DNA of 64,000 nt from an uncultured Actinomycetes bacterium (GTDB lineage: Bacteria > Actinomycetota > Acidimicrobiia > Acidimicrobiales > Acidimicrobilacustridaceae): NCBI GenBank assembly GCA_937876315.1, contig CALEHQ010000019.1:44103-108102 (forward strand), read 5' to 3'. Shown one piece after another: positions 44,288 through 54,002 of the stretch; the stretch's first letter is position 1, and each line of letters opens with the position of its first letter. A program made the translations under genes and the position numbers. The notes beneath the pieces were generated by a model. That model saw only the letters and a program-made list of their open reading frames with translations. It searched no databases and was not told the origin of the DNA.

Positions 44288-46078
44288 ATGGCCGGGCAGA
44301 CAAAAAACCAAAAGCTGATCGACTGGGTCGAACAGTGGCGCGAAATCTTGCAACCCGACGACGTCTATTGGTGCGACGGCTCTGCTGAAGAGTACGAGCG
44401 TCTGTGTGCACAGCTTGTTGAAGGCGGAACGTTCCGAACACTGAACGAAGCGAAGCGTCCGAATAGTTACCTCGCACTCTCCGACCCGGGCGATGTTGCT
44501 CGCGTTGAAGACCGCACCTACATCTGCTCCGAACGCGAAGTCGATGCAGGCCCGACGAACAACTGGCGTCCGCCCGCAGAGATGCGTGCCGAGATGAACA
44601 AGCTCTACGCCGGCGCAATGAAAGGCCGCACGATGTACGTCGTGCCGTTCTCGATGGGCCCGCTTGGTTCGCCGATCGCACACATCGGCGTGCAGCTCAG
44701 CGACTCTGCCTATGTCGCAGTGAACATGCGCATCATGACCCGCATGGGTCAGGGCGCGCTCGACGTTCTTGGCAATGGTGAATGGGTTCCGTGCGTGCAT
44801 TCCGTTGGCATGCCGCTCGCTGCTGGTCAGGCCGATGTGCCGTGGCCGTGCGATGCCGAGAACAAGTACATCGTGCACTTCCCTGAAACCAGCGAGATCT
44901 GGTCCTATGGCTCGGGCTACGGCGGCAACGCACTGCTCGGCAAGAAGTGCTTTGCGCTGCGCATCGCTTCAACGATGGCTCGCGACAATGGCTGGATGGC
45001 CGAGCACATGCTCATCCTTGGCCTCACCTCACCTGAAGGTGTGAAGAAGTACGTCGCCGCGGCCTTCCCGTCAGCGTGTGGCAAGACGAACATGGCCATG
45101 CTCATCCCCACCCTTCCGGGTTGGAAGGTCGAAACCGTTGGTGACGACATTGCATGGATGAAGTTCGGTGCCGATGGCCGTCTCTATGCCATCAACCCCG
45201 AAGCTGGTTTCTTTGGCGTTGCTCCTGGCACCTCAGCCAAGTCGAACTTCAACGCTCTTGAATCAGTGAAGGGCAATTCCATCTTCACCAACTGTGCACT
45301 CACCGACGATGGCGACATCTGGTGGGAAGACCTTTCCGATGAAGCGCCTGCGCACCTCATCGACTGGAAGGGCAACGACTGGACTCCGGCCTCGGACTCC
45401 CCCGCTGCTCATCCGAACGCGCGCTTCACTGCTCCGGCAGCACAGTGCCCGTCGATCGCACCCGAATGGCAGGACCCCGCCGGTGTGCCGATCTCGGCCA
45501 TCCTTTTCGGCGGCCGTCGTGCCACCAATGTTCCGTTGGTGACCGAATCATTCGATTGGCGCCACGGCGTGTTCCTCGGCTCGATCATGAGCTCGGAAAA
45601 GACCGCAGCGGCTGCTGGCACCGTGGGCGAACTTCGTTTCGACCCCTTCGCCATGCTTCCGTTCTGTGGCTACAACATGGGCGATTACTTCAAGCATTGG
45701 CTAGAGATCGGCGAAGCAACTGACGCGTCGAACCTTCCCAAACTGTTCTGGGTCAACTGGTTCCGTAAGGGCGACGACGGTTCGTTCCTGTGGCCTGGCT
45801 TTGGCGAGAACTCCCGAGTTCTTAAGTGGATCGTCGAGCGCCTTGAAGGCACTGCAGGCGCTAACGACACCGCCATCGGCCGCGTTCCGAGCGCATCCGA
45901 CCTCGACCTTGCCGGCCTCGATATCGACGACGCCACCATGGCCACGTTGCTGTCGGTTGACAACGCGGCATGGAGCGCCGAAATCCCACAGATCGAAGCG
46001 CACCTCGACTCCTTCGGTGCGGAACTTCCATCCGAGCTTCGTGACGAACTGCGCGAACTCGAAAAGCGTCTCGGCTAA
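44288..46078 (+). CDS. pckG: Phosphoenolpyruvate carboxykinase (GTP)
   Basis: GTP-dependent PEPCK (596 aa) interconverting oxaloacetate and phosphoenolpyruvate for gluconeogenesis. It has [15 protein letters not shown] (P-loop with the reactive Cys) and [22 protein letters not shown], both typical of the GTP class. The ATG at 44288 is preceded by GGAGGAAAC; the open frame to the left is unconserved. A strong terminator follows. Confidence 0.97.
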   Translation: MAGQTKNQKLIDWVEQWREILQPDDVYWCDGSAEEYERLCAQLVEGGTFRTLNEAKRPNSYLALSDPGDVARVEDRTYICSEREVDAGPTNNWRPPAEMRAEMNKLYAGAMKGRTMYVVPFSMGPLGSPIAHIGVQLSDSAYVAVNMRIMTRMGQGALDVLGNGEWVPCVHSVGMPLAAGQADVPWPCDAENKYIVHFPETSEIWSYGSGYGGNALLGKKCFALRIASTMARDNGWMAEHMLILGLTSPEGVKKYVAAAFPSACGKTNMAMLIPTLPGWKVETVGDDIAWMKFGADGRLYAINPEAGFFGVAPGTSAKSNFNALESVKGNSIFTNCALTDDGDIWWEDLSDEAPAHLIDWKGNDWTPASDSPAAHPNARFTAPAAQCPSIAPEWQDPAGVPISAILFGGRRATNVPLVTESFDWRHGVFLGSIMSSEKTAAAAGTVGELRFDPFAMLPFCGYNMGDYFKHWLEIGEATDASNLPKLFWVNWFRKGDDGSFLWPGFGENSRVLKWIVERLEGTAGANDTAIGRVPSASDLDLAGLDIDDATMATLLSVDNAAWSAEIPQIEAHLDSFGAELPSELRDELRELEKRLG

Positions 46079-46105
46079 TTCCGATTCATTTCACGAACTG
46101 AACGA

Positions 46106-46131
46106 GGGCGGGGCTTCGGTCCCGCCCTTTT
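46106..46131 (+). terminator. Rho-independent terminator after pckG
   Basis: GGGCGGG/CCCGCCC 7-bp stem plus a G-T pair around CTTCGG, followed directly by four Ts. Confidence 0.9.
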
Positions 46132-46205
46132 CGCGTCCCGCTTTACGAGTGGCGGCCTTTCGCTTTGTCGGCAACGATCACAGTCATGTTGTCGAAGGGG
46201 GCCTC

Positions 46206-46736
46206 GTGGACGTTGATCGTCGTCTGACACATGTGGAGTTGTTGCATGCACCCGGTGAGCGCGCGCTGGCCGCTCGAGTCTTCGAACTTCTTGGCTGCAC
46301 GGTGTCCGATAGCGGTCGTCACTGGTTCACGGCCTTTATCGACACCAACCTTCGCGATTACGCCAACAATTCGTTCTATGCCTCTGAAGCACCGGCGGAA
46401 CAGTTGGCCATCGAAGCAGCAATGGCTGATTCGGTTGACGAATGGGTTGAGATGGTGCGTGCTGCGCCGCAGAAGTCACCGCACTTTGGTGTGCGAGTCG
46501 GCACGGTTGAAGAACACCGAGCCATCATCGACAACATTCGTCATGCGTCGATAAACGACCCCGAACTGCGTGGTCGCATCGAAATGCTCGGGCTCTTTCC
46601 TCACGATGCACCTGATGCCACCGCCACGAACATGGATCAAGCATTCATCTGGACGAACGTGATCTCGTCAGGTCCACTTCGACTTGGCCAAGTGATTGAA
46701 TTGCAATGGCATTTACAAAAAGAGCAGCCGAACTGA
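46206..46736 (+). CDS. VOC/glyoxalase-like hypothetical protein
   Basis: A 176-residue protein whose start (LTHVELLHAPGERALAARVFELLG) and the spacing of a second HFGVRVGTVEEHRAIID segment suggest a vicinal-oxygen-chelate fold. Metal ligands are not clear. The GTG at 46206 follows GAAGGGGG. An open frame extends left into pckG and was rejected. The gene ends three bases from a convergent membrane protein gene. Confidence 0.6.
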   Translation: MDVDRRLTHVELLHAPGERALAARVFELLGCTVSDSGRHWFTAFIDTNLRDYANNSFYASEAPAEQLAIEAAMADSVDEWVEMVRAAPQKSPHFGVRVGTVEEHRAIIDNIRHASINDPELRGRIEMLGLFPHDAPDATATNMDQAFIWTNVISSGPLRLGQVIELQWHLQKEQPN

Positions 46737-46739
46737 ATC

Positions 46740-47105
46740 TCAGCTGGCTGCGCCGACGAGCAGGGCGCGGATACCGAGACCCATCAGGAACAAACCGCCC
46801 AGTCCGTAAAGCAGATATTTCTTCTGCGACATCTGATGGCGGTAGCTGTAGATGAGGCCAACAACGATGATGGCAACAAAGCCATAGAACATGTGGAACT
46901 TCGGCGCCTTAATTCCCTGGCCCGCGACCATGGCGACGCCGAGACCGACCTGCACAAAGATGCTCAACTCGACAATGACGATGAACCACCAAAGTGCTCG
47001 CGTGCGCAGTGGCTGAATCCAGTTAGCCGCTAACGCCCAACTACCGGCAAGAGCGTTGCCGATGATGACGAACCACGTAAAGGACTCATGAATGCTTCGA
47101 AGCAT
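46740..47105 (-). CDS. Four-helix membrane protein, unknown function
   Basis: A 121-residue protein with four predicted transmembrane helices (about 9-27, 38-60, 70-88, 97-117). A His in KFHMFYGF and other aromatic residues near helix ends recall small heme- or quinone-linked membrane proteins, but no family is certain. It follows the MhuD-like gene by 15 bases, so a heme-related role is possible by association only. Confidence 0.7.
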   Translation of the reverse strand: MLRSIHESFTWFVIIGNALAGSWALAANWIQPLRTRALWWFIVIVELSIFVQVGLGVAMVAGQGIKAPKFHMFYGFVAIIVVGLIYSYRHQMSQKKYLLYGLGGLFLMGLGIRALLVGAAS

Positions 47106-47120
47106 TGGGAGATTCTCGCG

Positions 47121-47486
47121 TTACTTTGACGGATCGACAGAGATGACGGGTTCGTAGGCCCAAATTTCAGCACCCATTCCAACCGGCCGTTCGCCACCGG
47201 AGGCACCCGGGTGACCACCAGGATGTCCCCCTGCAGCTGGGGCCCCCTCGGTTCCGCGGTGACCATCGGCGAATGACGGCGATGCAACCCACGCGTTGAA
47301 CGCGCCTTCGTCACGCCAGCGAGTGATGACGAGCCACTGGTTCCGGCCATCGGTGGGCTTGAGCAGTTCGAAACCCTCGAAACCATCGGCGCCATCAACT
47401 GCGCCAGCGCGGGCAGCGAACCGATGAGCAAGTTCGTCGCCGGCCTGGGCCGGCACGGTGATGGCATTGATGCGAATGATCGACAT
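47121..47486 (-). CDS. MhuD-like heme-degrading monooxygenase (ABM fold)
   Basis: A 121-residue antibiotic-biosynthesis-monooxygenase fold protein. The first 75 residues match the pattern I recall for M. tuberculosis MhuD: Asn7 in IRINAITVP, FELLKPTDG, and Trp66 in FNAWVASP. The heme-ligand His is at 76 (ADGHRG) rather than 75. After it comes a Gly/His-rich insert (GGHPGGHPGASGG) not usual in the family. It likely opens heme to release iron. Divergent from map. Confidence 0.78.
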   Translation of the reverse strand: MSIIRINAITVPAQAGDELAHRFAARAGAVDGADGFEGFELLKPTDGRNQWLVITRWRDEGAFNAWVASPSFADGHRGTEGAPAAGGHPGGHPGASGGERPVGMGAEIWAYEPVISVDPSK

Positions 47487-47536
47487 GGGTCCTCATGGTT
47501 GCCGCCCCGAGCCGGTCGCGCCAGTCCACCCCGCCC

Positions 47537-47542
47537 TAGACT
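47537..47542 (+). promoter_or_regulatory. -10 element (TAGACT) for leaderless map mRNA
   Basis: TAGACT ends 6 bases before the GTG at 47549. Confidence 0.5.
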
Positions 47543-47548
47543 CATCCC

Positions 47549-48469
47549 GTGCTGAAGGCAAACGATCCGTGTTGGTGTGGCAGTGGGCAGAAATTCAAGC
47601 GCTGCCACCGCGATGCCAAGGAACAACTCCAACCGGGGCTCATCAGCCCCATGCGCACCGTTCCGGCTGAGATCCCCCGCCCCGAGTACGCAGAGACCGG
47701 GAACGTCACTCGTCGTCCCGAGGAGCGCATCAAAGACGCTGCCTTCATCGAGCGCATGCGTCGAGCTGGCCACGCTGCCGCCGAGGTCCTCGAAATTGGC
47801 GCGGCCGTCATCGCTCCCGGCGTGACCACCGACGAAATCGATGCCGTTGTGCATCAGGCCTATATCGATCGCGGCGGTTACCCGAGCACGCTCAATTACC
47901 GGGGCTATCCAAAATCGCTCTGCACCTCGGTGAATGAAGTTATTTGTCACGGCATCCCTGATGACCGGCCGCTACGCGATGGTGACATCGTGAATCTCGA
48001 CGTCACCATCTGGCTAGACGGCGTGCATGGCGATACCAATGCCACCTATTGCGTCGGCAATGTCGACGACGCCTCAAAGCGCCTCATCGACGTCACTCGC
48101 CAATGCCTCGATCGCGCGATCGCCGCTGTTGCACCCGGTCGTCCGTTCTCTGATATTGGCCGAGCAATTGAAACTCACGCTGTCGCCAACGGTTATGAAG
48201 TTGTGCGAGCGTTTGTGGGGCACGGAATCGGCGAGCAATTTCACACCGATCTTCAGATCCCTCACTATTACGAACCCCGCATGACCACGATCATGGAACC
48301 GGGCATGATCTTCACGATTGAACCGATGATTTCGATGGGCACGGGCCAGCACAAGATTTGGGATGACGACTGGACGGCAGTCACTGCCGACGGCAGCCGC
48401 ACCGCACAGTTCGAGCACACGATCGTGGTGACCAACACTGGTGTTGAGATTCTTACGACTACTGCCTGA
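47549..48469 (+). CDS. map: Methionine aminopeptidase type I with SEC-C zinc motif
   Basis: Removes N-terminal methionine from nascent proteins (306 aa). An N-terminal SEC-C motif (Cys8, Cys10, Cys19, His20 in DPCWCGSGQKFKRCH) probably docks on the ribosome. The pita-bread catalytic domain follows, with metal ligands in VNLDVT, HGDTNATY, GHGIGEQFH, FTIEPM and QFEHTI. SEC-C-bearing forms are common in actinobacteria. Confidence 0.95.
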   Translation: MLKANDPCWCGSGQKFKRCHRDAKEQLQPGLISPMRTVPAEIPRPEYAETGNVTRRPEERIKDAAFIERMRRAGHAAAEVLEIGAAVIAPGVTTDEIDAVVHQAYIDRGGYPSTLNYRGYPKSLCTSVNEVICHGIPDDRPLRDGDIVNLDVTIWLDGVHGDTNATYCVGNVDDASKRLIDVTRQCLDRAIAAVAPGRPFSDIGRAIETHAVANGYEVVRAFVGHGIGEQFHTDLQIPHYYEPRMTTIMEPGMIFTIEPMISMGTGQHKIWDDDWTAVTADGSRTAQFEHTIVVTNTGVEILTTTA

Positions 48470-48470
48470 C

Positions 48471-48782
48471 ATGAAATCAATCAACGTCACACTCGAGTCG
48501 ATGACCGTGAACGGCGAAGAAGTGCCATTGCTCTCCGCCGACCTTGTGGTGGTACGTCGGCCCGAAACCGATCGCCTCGATTGGGAGTGCGTCGCCTTCA
48601 CGCTCTTGATGGATCCATTCCCGCAAGAACCAGTGTTCTTGGAGATGGTTGACGTCGTCGAAAGTCGGACCCTTTCCGGCGATGCACTCGTTGTGCGATC
48701 AGATCAAAATCGACATGTCTTTCGTGGCGGCGACGACCTAAGCGGCCTCTTGCCCGAAGACGGACTCGAACCAAACCAGTAA
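48471..48782 (+). CDS. Hypothetical protein
   Basis: A 103-residue, beta-rich, acidic protein (INVTLESMTVNGEEVPLLSADLVVV) with no recognised motif and no membrane segment. Its ATG is one base after the map stop, so it is probably cotranscribed with map. The start matches the first codon after that stop. Confidence 0.65.
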   Translation: MKSINVTLESMTVNGEEVPLLSADLVVVRRPETDRLDWECVAFTLLMDPFPQEPVFLEMVDVVESRTLSGDALVVRSDQNRHVFRGGDDLSGLLPEDGLEPNQ

Positions 48783-48809
48783 CACAACCACGACCTTCGA
48801 GCACAGCGA

Positions 48810-48815
48810 TATCGT
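48810..48815 (+). promoter_or_regulatory. -10 element (TATCGT) for leaderless Dabb mRNA
   Basis: TATCGT ends 6 bases before the ATG at 48822. Confidence 0.5.
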
Positions 48816-48821
48816 GGCGCC

Positions 48822-49121
48822 ATGTTTCGTCACGTCGTGAACTTTCGTTGGAATTCCCAGTCCTCACCTGAACACGTTTCCGCCCTCGAAGATGCGCTTT
48901 CTGGTTTGCCCGCACTACTTCCTGGCCTTCGGCGCTATGCCTACGGCAGCGATGCTGGCATCAACGAAGGAAACTATGACTTCGCCGTTATGGCCGAGTT
49001 CGACAATGCGGAGGGCTACCTCGTTTATCGCGACAACGATGAACACGCCCGAATCATTCAGACGCACATCGCTCCGTATCTCGATTCACGCACCGTGGTG
49101 CAGTTCGACTTCAACGACTGA
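48822..49121 (+). CDS. Dabb-family (stress-responsive A/B barrel) protein
   Basis: A 99-residue dimeric alpha/beta-barrel protein: FRHVVNFRWNSQSS start, GLRRYAYGSDAG, and YDFAVMAEFDNAEGYLVYRDNDEH, with the family histidines. Function is unknown in bacteria; relatives are stress induced or cyclases. It has its own leaderless-type promoter and ends 4 bases from mca. Confidence 0.87.
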   Translation: MFRHVVNFRWNSQSSPEHVSALEDALSGLPALLPGLRRYAYGSDAGINEGNYDFAVMAEFDNAEGYLVYRDNDEHARIIQTHIAPYLDSRTVVQFDFND

Positions 49122-49125
49122 TTGC

Positions 49126-49959
49126 TCAGGCGAAAAGTGATGTGCCGAAGGGCTCGCCCTCGGCGCGACTGCTTTCAAGGGCGATGAACCATTCCGTGCC
49201 AAAAGCTGCAGCGAAAACCTCGTCTGGCATTTTGAAGAAAAAGGAATCAGGTCCGATCTGACTGCGATGGGCTGCCATAGCGGCTTTCTTCACATCGACA
49301 ACATGGGCGACATCAACTGCGTGAGTGATGACCGCTTCGGGTGAACCGAATTCTCCGCGGTCGGCAGCTTCAGCACGCCGACGCATCTGTTCAGCGGTCT
49401 CGCCCTCGAGTTCGCCTTCAACTTCATTTTCAAAGAGCGACGCGTTCTCTGCCATTTGTTTCATGATGCGATCGCGATTCATCGTTGATTGAAAGACACG
49501 ATCGACGCCAGCGATTTCAGCAGCGCGCTTTCCCACGCGATGCACCTGAATGTGATCGGGATGGCCGTAACCGCCATGTGAGTCGTAGATAGTGAGAACG
49601 TCTGCATCGACCTCTCGCAGAATCGCGGCAAGACGCTGTGAGGCCTCTTCGACATCTGCCTGCCAGAAACACAACGGATTCTCGTTCGTGGGTTCACCAA
49701 TCATTCCGCTGTCTTCATAGCCAAGGAACTCAACACGATCGAGACCCATGATCTCAGCGGCCTGATGAGTTTCGACGACACGGCGCTCCCACAATGGCTC
49801 CCCATCGTTCAGAACGCCGGGCTCCGGTTCGCCTTGTTCGCCACGAGTGGCCACAACGAGAACGACCTGATGACCATCTCGCTTCGCAATGGTCATCAAA
49901 CCGCCAGTGGCGATTGATTCATCGTCAGGGTGAGCATGGAAACACAAGAGCGTTGCCAT
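49126..49959 (-). CDS. mca: Mycothiol S-conjugate amidase
   Basis: A PIG-L-family zinc amidase (277 aa) that cleaves mycothiol S-conjugates to mercapturic acids for export. Zinc ligands are in HAHPDDESIATGG and GHPDH, and the C-terminal SQIGPDSFFFKMPDE matches Mca rather than MshB as I recall. The start shares one base with the CoA-transferase stop. Together with the mycoredoxin at 15 kb it indicates a mycothiol-using cell. Confidence 0.87.
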   Translation of the reverse strand: MATLLCFHAHPDDESIATGGLMTIAKRDGHQVVLVVATRGEQGEPEPGVLNDGEPLWERRVVETHQAAEIMGLDRVEFLGYEDSGMIGEPTNENPLCFWQADVEEASQRLAAILREVDADVLTIYDSHGGYGHPDHIQVHRVGKRAAEIAGVDRVFQSTMNRDRIMKQMAENASLFENEVEGELEGETAEQMRRRAEAADRGEFGSPEAVITHAVDVAHVVDVKKAAMAAHRSQIGPDSFFFKMPDEVFAAAFGTEWFIALESSRAEGEPFGTSLFA

Positions 49960-51107
49960 TAGGCGATTGCCCCTTCGGCTCGGAGTGCCGCCAATCGGGC
50001 GTCGTCAGCAACTCCCCATTCCTTCAGCACCTCATCAGTGTATTGGCCAGGATGCGATGGCGGGCGCTGAATGCTGCCTTCGGTGCGCGAGAAGCGCGGT
50101 GCCGGCGCAGGCTGAACCACTCCGGCATTTTCGACAAACGTTTTACGAGCCACGGTGTGTGCGTTCGTCGTTGATTCAACGAGAGAAAGGATCGGAGCAA
50201 CACACGCATCGGAGCCGTCGAAGATGGCGGCCCATTCATCGCGAGTCTTGGTCGCGATCACCGCAGCAAGACGCTCCTTCAGATGTGGCCACATCGAGCG
50301 ATCGTTCTGCTTTGCGAATTCTTCGTCGCCAGCCAGACCAGTCTTCTCAAGAAGTTCGGCATAGAACTGCGGTTCGATTGCACCAACGGAAAGGAACTTG
50401 CCGTCCGAACATTCGTAGACCTCGTAGTAGTGAGCACCCGTGTCAAGCATGTTGACGCCGCGCTCATCGCTCCAAAGCCCCATCGCCATAAAGCCGTGCA
50501 TGAATGTCGTGAGCACTGCAGTGCCATCGACCATGGCCGCGTCAACAACCTGGCCCTTGCCCGACATGCGAGCTTCGATGATTCCGCACGCGATACCGAA
50601 AGCAAGCAGCATGCCGCCGCCGCCAAAATCGCCAACAAGATTGAGCGGGGGCTGCGGGCGTTCATTCGGACGGCCAATGGCCCCAAGCGCGCCACCAATG
50701 GCGATGTAGTTCATGTCGTGGCCAGCCATTTGCGCCATAGGGCCGTCCTGACCCCAACCGGTCATGCGTCCGTAAACAAGTTTCGGATTGCGAGCCAAAC
50801 ACGCATCGGGACCGATACCGAGACGTTCGGTGACACCGGGACGGAAACCTTCAATAAGTGCATCGGCTTTCTCGACAAGACCAAGCACCGTCTCAACGCC
50901 CTCGGGGTTCTTGAGATCGACACCGATGGACCGACGTCCACGGTTCATGACGTCCTTCGGCGGCGTGGCGGGATCGCCGCCGTACACCTGCCCAGCGCGA
51001 TCGACACGAATGATGTCGGCGCCCATATCGGCCAGCATCATCGCCGCAAAAGGCCCTGGCCCGATTCCTGCAATCTCAACGATGCGAACGCCCGCGAGAG
51101 GTCCCAT
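49959..51107 (-). CDS. CaiB/BaiF family III CoA-transferase (racemase-like)
   Basis: A 382-residue family III CoA-transferase, closest in style to alpha-methylacyl-CoA racemase ([30 protein letters not shown] at the start, broken here only for description). It has [16 protein letters not shown] and a catalytic Asp in [10 protein letters not shown]. It probably epimerises or transfers CoA on branched or steroid-derived acyl groups. It lies between an alpha/beta hydrolase and mca on the same strand. Confidence 0.85.
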   Translation of the reverse strand: MGPLAGVRIVEIAGIGPGPFAAMMLADMGADIIRVDRAGQVYGGDPATPPKDVMNRGRRSIGVDLKNPEGVETVLGLVEKADALIEGFRPGVTERLGIGPDACLARNPKLVYGRMTGWGQDGPMAQMAGHDMNYIAIGGALGAIGRPNERPQPPLNLVGDFGGGGMLLAFGIACGIIEARMSGKGQVVDAAMVDGTAVLTTFMHGFMAMGLWSDERGVNMLDTGAHYYEVYECSDGKFLSVGAIEPQFYAELLEKTGLAGDEEFAKQNDRSMWPHLKERLAAVIATKTRDEWAAIFDGSDACVAPILSLVESTTNAHTVARKTFVENAGVVQPAPAPRFSRTEGSIQRPPSHPGQYTDEVLKEWGVADDARLAALRAEGAIA

Positions 51108-51139
51108 AACTGTGCTCCTAAAGGTGGAAAGAGAGGTGG

Positions 51140-52015
51140 CTACGCGTTGGCCCGAGCGGCGAGCGCAGTGACGTGCTCAATAATGGTTGCCCAGTACTGA
51201 CGGGGCACATCGTGACCCATGTCTTCAAGGACAAGAAACTCACTACCCCGCAATGATTCAGCAGTGCGTTCTCCTCCACTGAATGTCACCAACGGGTCGA
51301 TAGTTCCGTGAACAACAAGAGCAGGAACATCGATCTGGCGCAACCGTTCGGACCGCGGCGGTGAGGTCACGATGGCGAGCAACTGCGCCACCTGTCCTTC
51401 TGGATGGAAGCAACGATCGAACTGCAATGCGTTGCGCTCAAGAATCCAGTCTTCGTCGCAATAGACCGGGCCAGCAAGCAAGCGGCCTGCTTCAAGAGAC
51501 TTCGCCAAGTTTGCTTCACGCTCAGTCGGCGCCGGCTCGAGCAAAACGCCGACGGCCTCCGCTGTGGGTTGGCCGACATCGGGATCACCCGTGGTCGACA
51601 TGACTGACGTCAGTGAAACAACACGCTCGGGGTGATCAATGGCCATCTGCTGGACGATCATGCCGCCCATCGAGGCACCAATGAGATTGACCCGATCGAG
51701 ACCAAGCGCATCGCAAAGGCCCCACGCATCGGCGGCCATGTCAGAAAGTTGATACGGAGCCTCAATCGGCATGCCCTGCAAATACCCAGCAACAGCTTCG
51801 ATGAGATTGGTATGCGTGTCGATCTTCGTTGACAGGCCAACGTCGCGGTTGTCGAAGGTGACGACAAAGAAGCCACGGTCGACGAAACCCTGCAGGAAAT
51901 CCGGATTCCACCATTTGAGTTGGCAACCCAGTCCAGCAACGACCAAGAGCGGCGGATCGGACGGGTCGCCGAGGGTTTCGTATTCGATTTCGATGCCATT
52001 GGCCTGTGCACGCAT
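51140..52015 (-). CDS. Alpha/beta hydrolase
   Basis: A 291-residue hydrolase with an oxyanion loop ([12 protein letters not shown]), FDNRDVGLS, nucleophile Ser in [11 protein letters not shown] and a His in DMGHDVPRQ. Similar proteins act as esterases or C-C hydrolases; the substrate is unknown. The ATG at 52015 ([12 protein letters not shown]) matches family starts better than an upstream codon. It is divergent from galT. Confidence 0.87.
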   Translation of the reverse strand: MRAQANGIEIEYETLGDPSDPPLLVVAGLGCQLKWWNPDFLQGFVDRGFFVVTFDNRDVGLSTKIDTHTNLIEAVAGYLQGMPIEAPYQLSDMAADAWGLCDALGLDRVNLIGASMGGMIVQQMAIDHPERVVSLTSVMSTTGDPDVGQPTAEAVGVLLEPAPTEREANLAKSLEAGRLLAGPVYCDEDWILERNALQFDRCFHPEGQVAQLLAIVTSPPRSERLRQIDVPALVVHGTIDPLVTFSGGERTAESLRGSEFLVLEDMGHDVPRQYWATIIEHVTALAARANA

Positions 52016-52062
52016 GGGGAGAATCCTCGCCCCCACCCGGGATGCGGTCAAGCGACCACGAC

Positions 52063-52068
52063 TACCGT
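52063..52068 (+). promoter_or_regulatory. -10 element (TACCGT) for leaderless galT-galK mRNA
   Basis: TACCGT ends 7 bases before the galT ATG at 52076. Confidence 0.5.
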
Positions 52069-52075
52069 TCGATCC

Positions 52076-52966
52076 ATGAGCGGAAGTGAGCCCTTCGAGA
52101 GTGAGCTGGCCGCCATGGCCGGCTATCGAATCGACCCACTCAGTGGCGCGCCCGCCTGGATGGTCCCTTCTCGTCAGGGTCGCCCCAACCTTCCTTCTGA
52201 AGCCTGTCCGTTCTGCGTTGGCGGCATTGAGGCACCCGAGCCCTACGAGGTTCTCGCCTTCCCGAACCGGTGGCCCCCGTTCGAAAAAGATCGAGCAGAA
52301 ATCGTTCTCTACACCTCAGACCACGACGCTTCATTCGCCGAGCTTTCCCTTGACCACGCTCGCCGAGTTGTCGATCTGTGGGCCGAACGTTCTGCAGCGC
52401 TTGGCGCGCGCGACGACGTTGCCTATGTCTTGATTTTCGAAAACCGAGGTCCCGAAGTGGGCGCAACGATTGCTCACCCCCACGGACAGATCTATGCGTT
52501 CGACATTGTTCCGCCGGTTGTTGCGACCGAATATGCCTTTGCATCGGAAGCAACGTTCGATGCCCCGTCCGACGACGTCATTGTTGCGAACCATGGCGAG
52601 TGGTCGGCATGGGTCCCACTCGCTGCGTCGTGGCCGTACGAGCTTTTGCTCGCCCCTTCAAACGATGTCCCCGACCTCCCATCGTTAAATAACAACGAGC
52701 GCAGCGATCTCGCGTCGCTACTCATTGATTGCATTGGACGTCTCGACGCGTTGTTCGACGCGCCGATGCCGTTCATGATGTGGTTCCACCAGCGGCCATT
52801 CGACAACGTTGTGCGCACACCGCTTCGCCTACATGTGCATATCGCACCAATGCTTCGCTCGGCCGGCACGCAACGATTCGTAGCGGCTGGTGAACTTGGA
52901 AGTGGCGTGTGGTTCAACCCAATCGAGCCGATCACTGCCGCCGCTCAACTGCGCTCTGCGAAATGA
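52076..52966 (+). CDS. galT: Galactose-1-phosphate uridylyltransferase
   Basis: GalT (296 aa) exchanges UMP between UDP-glucose and galactose-1-phosphate in the Leloir pathway. The nucleophilic His is in AHPHGQIYAF (about 133-142), with FENRG before it and a CPFC zinc pair at 44/47. It is shorter than E. coli GalT (348) but ends normally. Its stop overlaps the galK start as ATGA. Confidence 0.93.
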   Translation: MSGSEPFESELAAMAGYRIDPLSGAPAWMVPSRQGRPNLPSEACPFCVGGIEAPEPYEVLAFPNRWPPFEKDRAEIVLYTSDHDASFAELSLDHARRVVDLWAERSAALGARDDVAYVLIFENRGPEVGATIAHPHGQIYAFDIVPPVVATEYAFASEATFDAPSDDVIVANHGEWSAWVPLAASWPYELLLAPSNDVPDLPSLNNNERSDLASLLIDCIGRLDALFDAPMPFMMWFHQRPFDNVVRTPLRLHVHIAPMLRSAGTQRFVAAGELGSGVWFNPIEPITAAAQLRSAK

Positions 52967-53991
52967 CAATGAACGAAACCACGGTGTTCGCTCCCGGTCG
53001 GGTCAACCTCATTGGCGATCACACCGACTACGCCGGTGGTCTTGCGCTGCCCTGTGCCATCGACCTCGGCATCACGATTCACGGCCAGCAAAACCATGAG
53101 CTGATCGAACTTCGATCGGAATCCATGGATGGACTCACGTCGTTTGATCTCGGGACATCGATCAACATCAGATCGCTTGAGCCCTTCTGGGGCCGTTACG
53201 TCGCAGCAGTCGTTGAGGAATGTGGCTGGACGACTGGATTCATCGGTGACATCAGTTCCACCCTCCCCACTGGCGCCGGGTTGTCATCAAGCGCTGCCTT
53301 CGAGATCGCCCTCGCTCTGGCGTTGGGATTTTCAGGATCGCCGATGAACCTCGCTCTGCTCAGTCAGCGCGCCGAACTGCGTGCGGTCGGGGTGCCGTGC
53401 GGGCTTCTTGATCAATTGAGCATTGTCCTCGGACGGGCCGGGCACGCAATAGTCATCGACTTTGCCGAGAACGCCACCGACTACGTCCCCTTTCCTGAAG
53501 AGCTCGACATCTGGATCGTCCATTCGGGACAGGAACGTCAACTCGCCGACTCCGCCTATGCGGAACGGCGAGCAGCATGCGAACTGGCGGCTCAGCGAAT
53601 CGGTCCACTGGCCACTGCGTCCGGTCGCGATATCGCAATGCTCGATAGCGAGTTACGTCGACGAGCTCGTCATGTATCGACCGAATGCGAACGCGTACGG
53701 CAGGCGGCGATCGCCCTTCAGTCGAACGATCCGATTCACGTTGGTCAATTAATGATCGAGAGCCACGCGTCGCTACGCGATGACTTCAACGTTTCAACAC
53801 CAGTACTCGACGAACTCGTCGAGCGACTCGTAGCACTGCCCGGAGTTTTCGGGGCTCGACTCACTGGTGCCGGATTCGGCGGATGCGTCGTTGCTCTGTG
53901 CGAGCGCGGAGCTGTCGACAACCCGAATGCGATCAGCGGTCGGGGCTGGATTGTTCGACCTTCCGATGGAGCGCGGCGCATCGAGGACTAA
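52963..53991 (+). CDS. galK: Galactokinase
   Basis: A GHMP kinase (342 aa) that makes galactose-1-phosphate. Motif 1 is APGRVNLIGDHTDYAGG, the phosphate loop is LPTGAGLSSSAAFE, and motif 3 is TGAGFGGCVVAL. It is about 40 residues shorter than E. coli GalK. A second ATG six bases later is an equally possible start. galE is not in the window. Confidence 0.94.
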   Translation: MTMNETTVFAPGRVNLIGDHTDYAGGLALPCAIDLGITIHGQQNHELIELRSESMDGLTSFDLGTSINIRSLEPFWGRYVAAVVEECGWTTGFIGDISSTLPTGAGLSSSAAFEIALALALGFSGSPMNLALLSQRAELRAVGVPCGLLDQLSIVLGRAGHAIVIDFAENATDYVPFPEELDIWIVHSGQERQLADSAYAERRAACELAAQRIGPLATASGRDIAMLDSELRRRARHVSTECERVRQAAIALQSNDPIHVGQLMIESHASLRDDFNVSTPVLDELVERLVALPGVFGARLTGAGFGGCVVALCERGAVDNPNAISGRGWIVRPSDGARRIED

Positions 53992-54002
53992 GCGCCGACC
54001 CG

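Noticed and set aside
45801..46205. N-terminal extension of the VOC-like protein into pckG
   Set aside because: It overlaps the intact C-terminus of pckG and crosses its terminator; GTG 46206 with GGGGG upstream is adequate.
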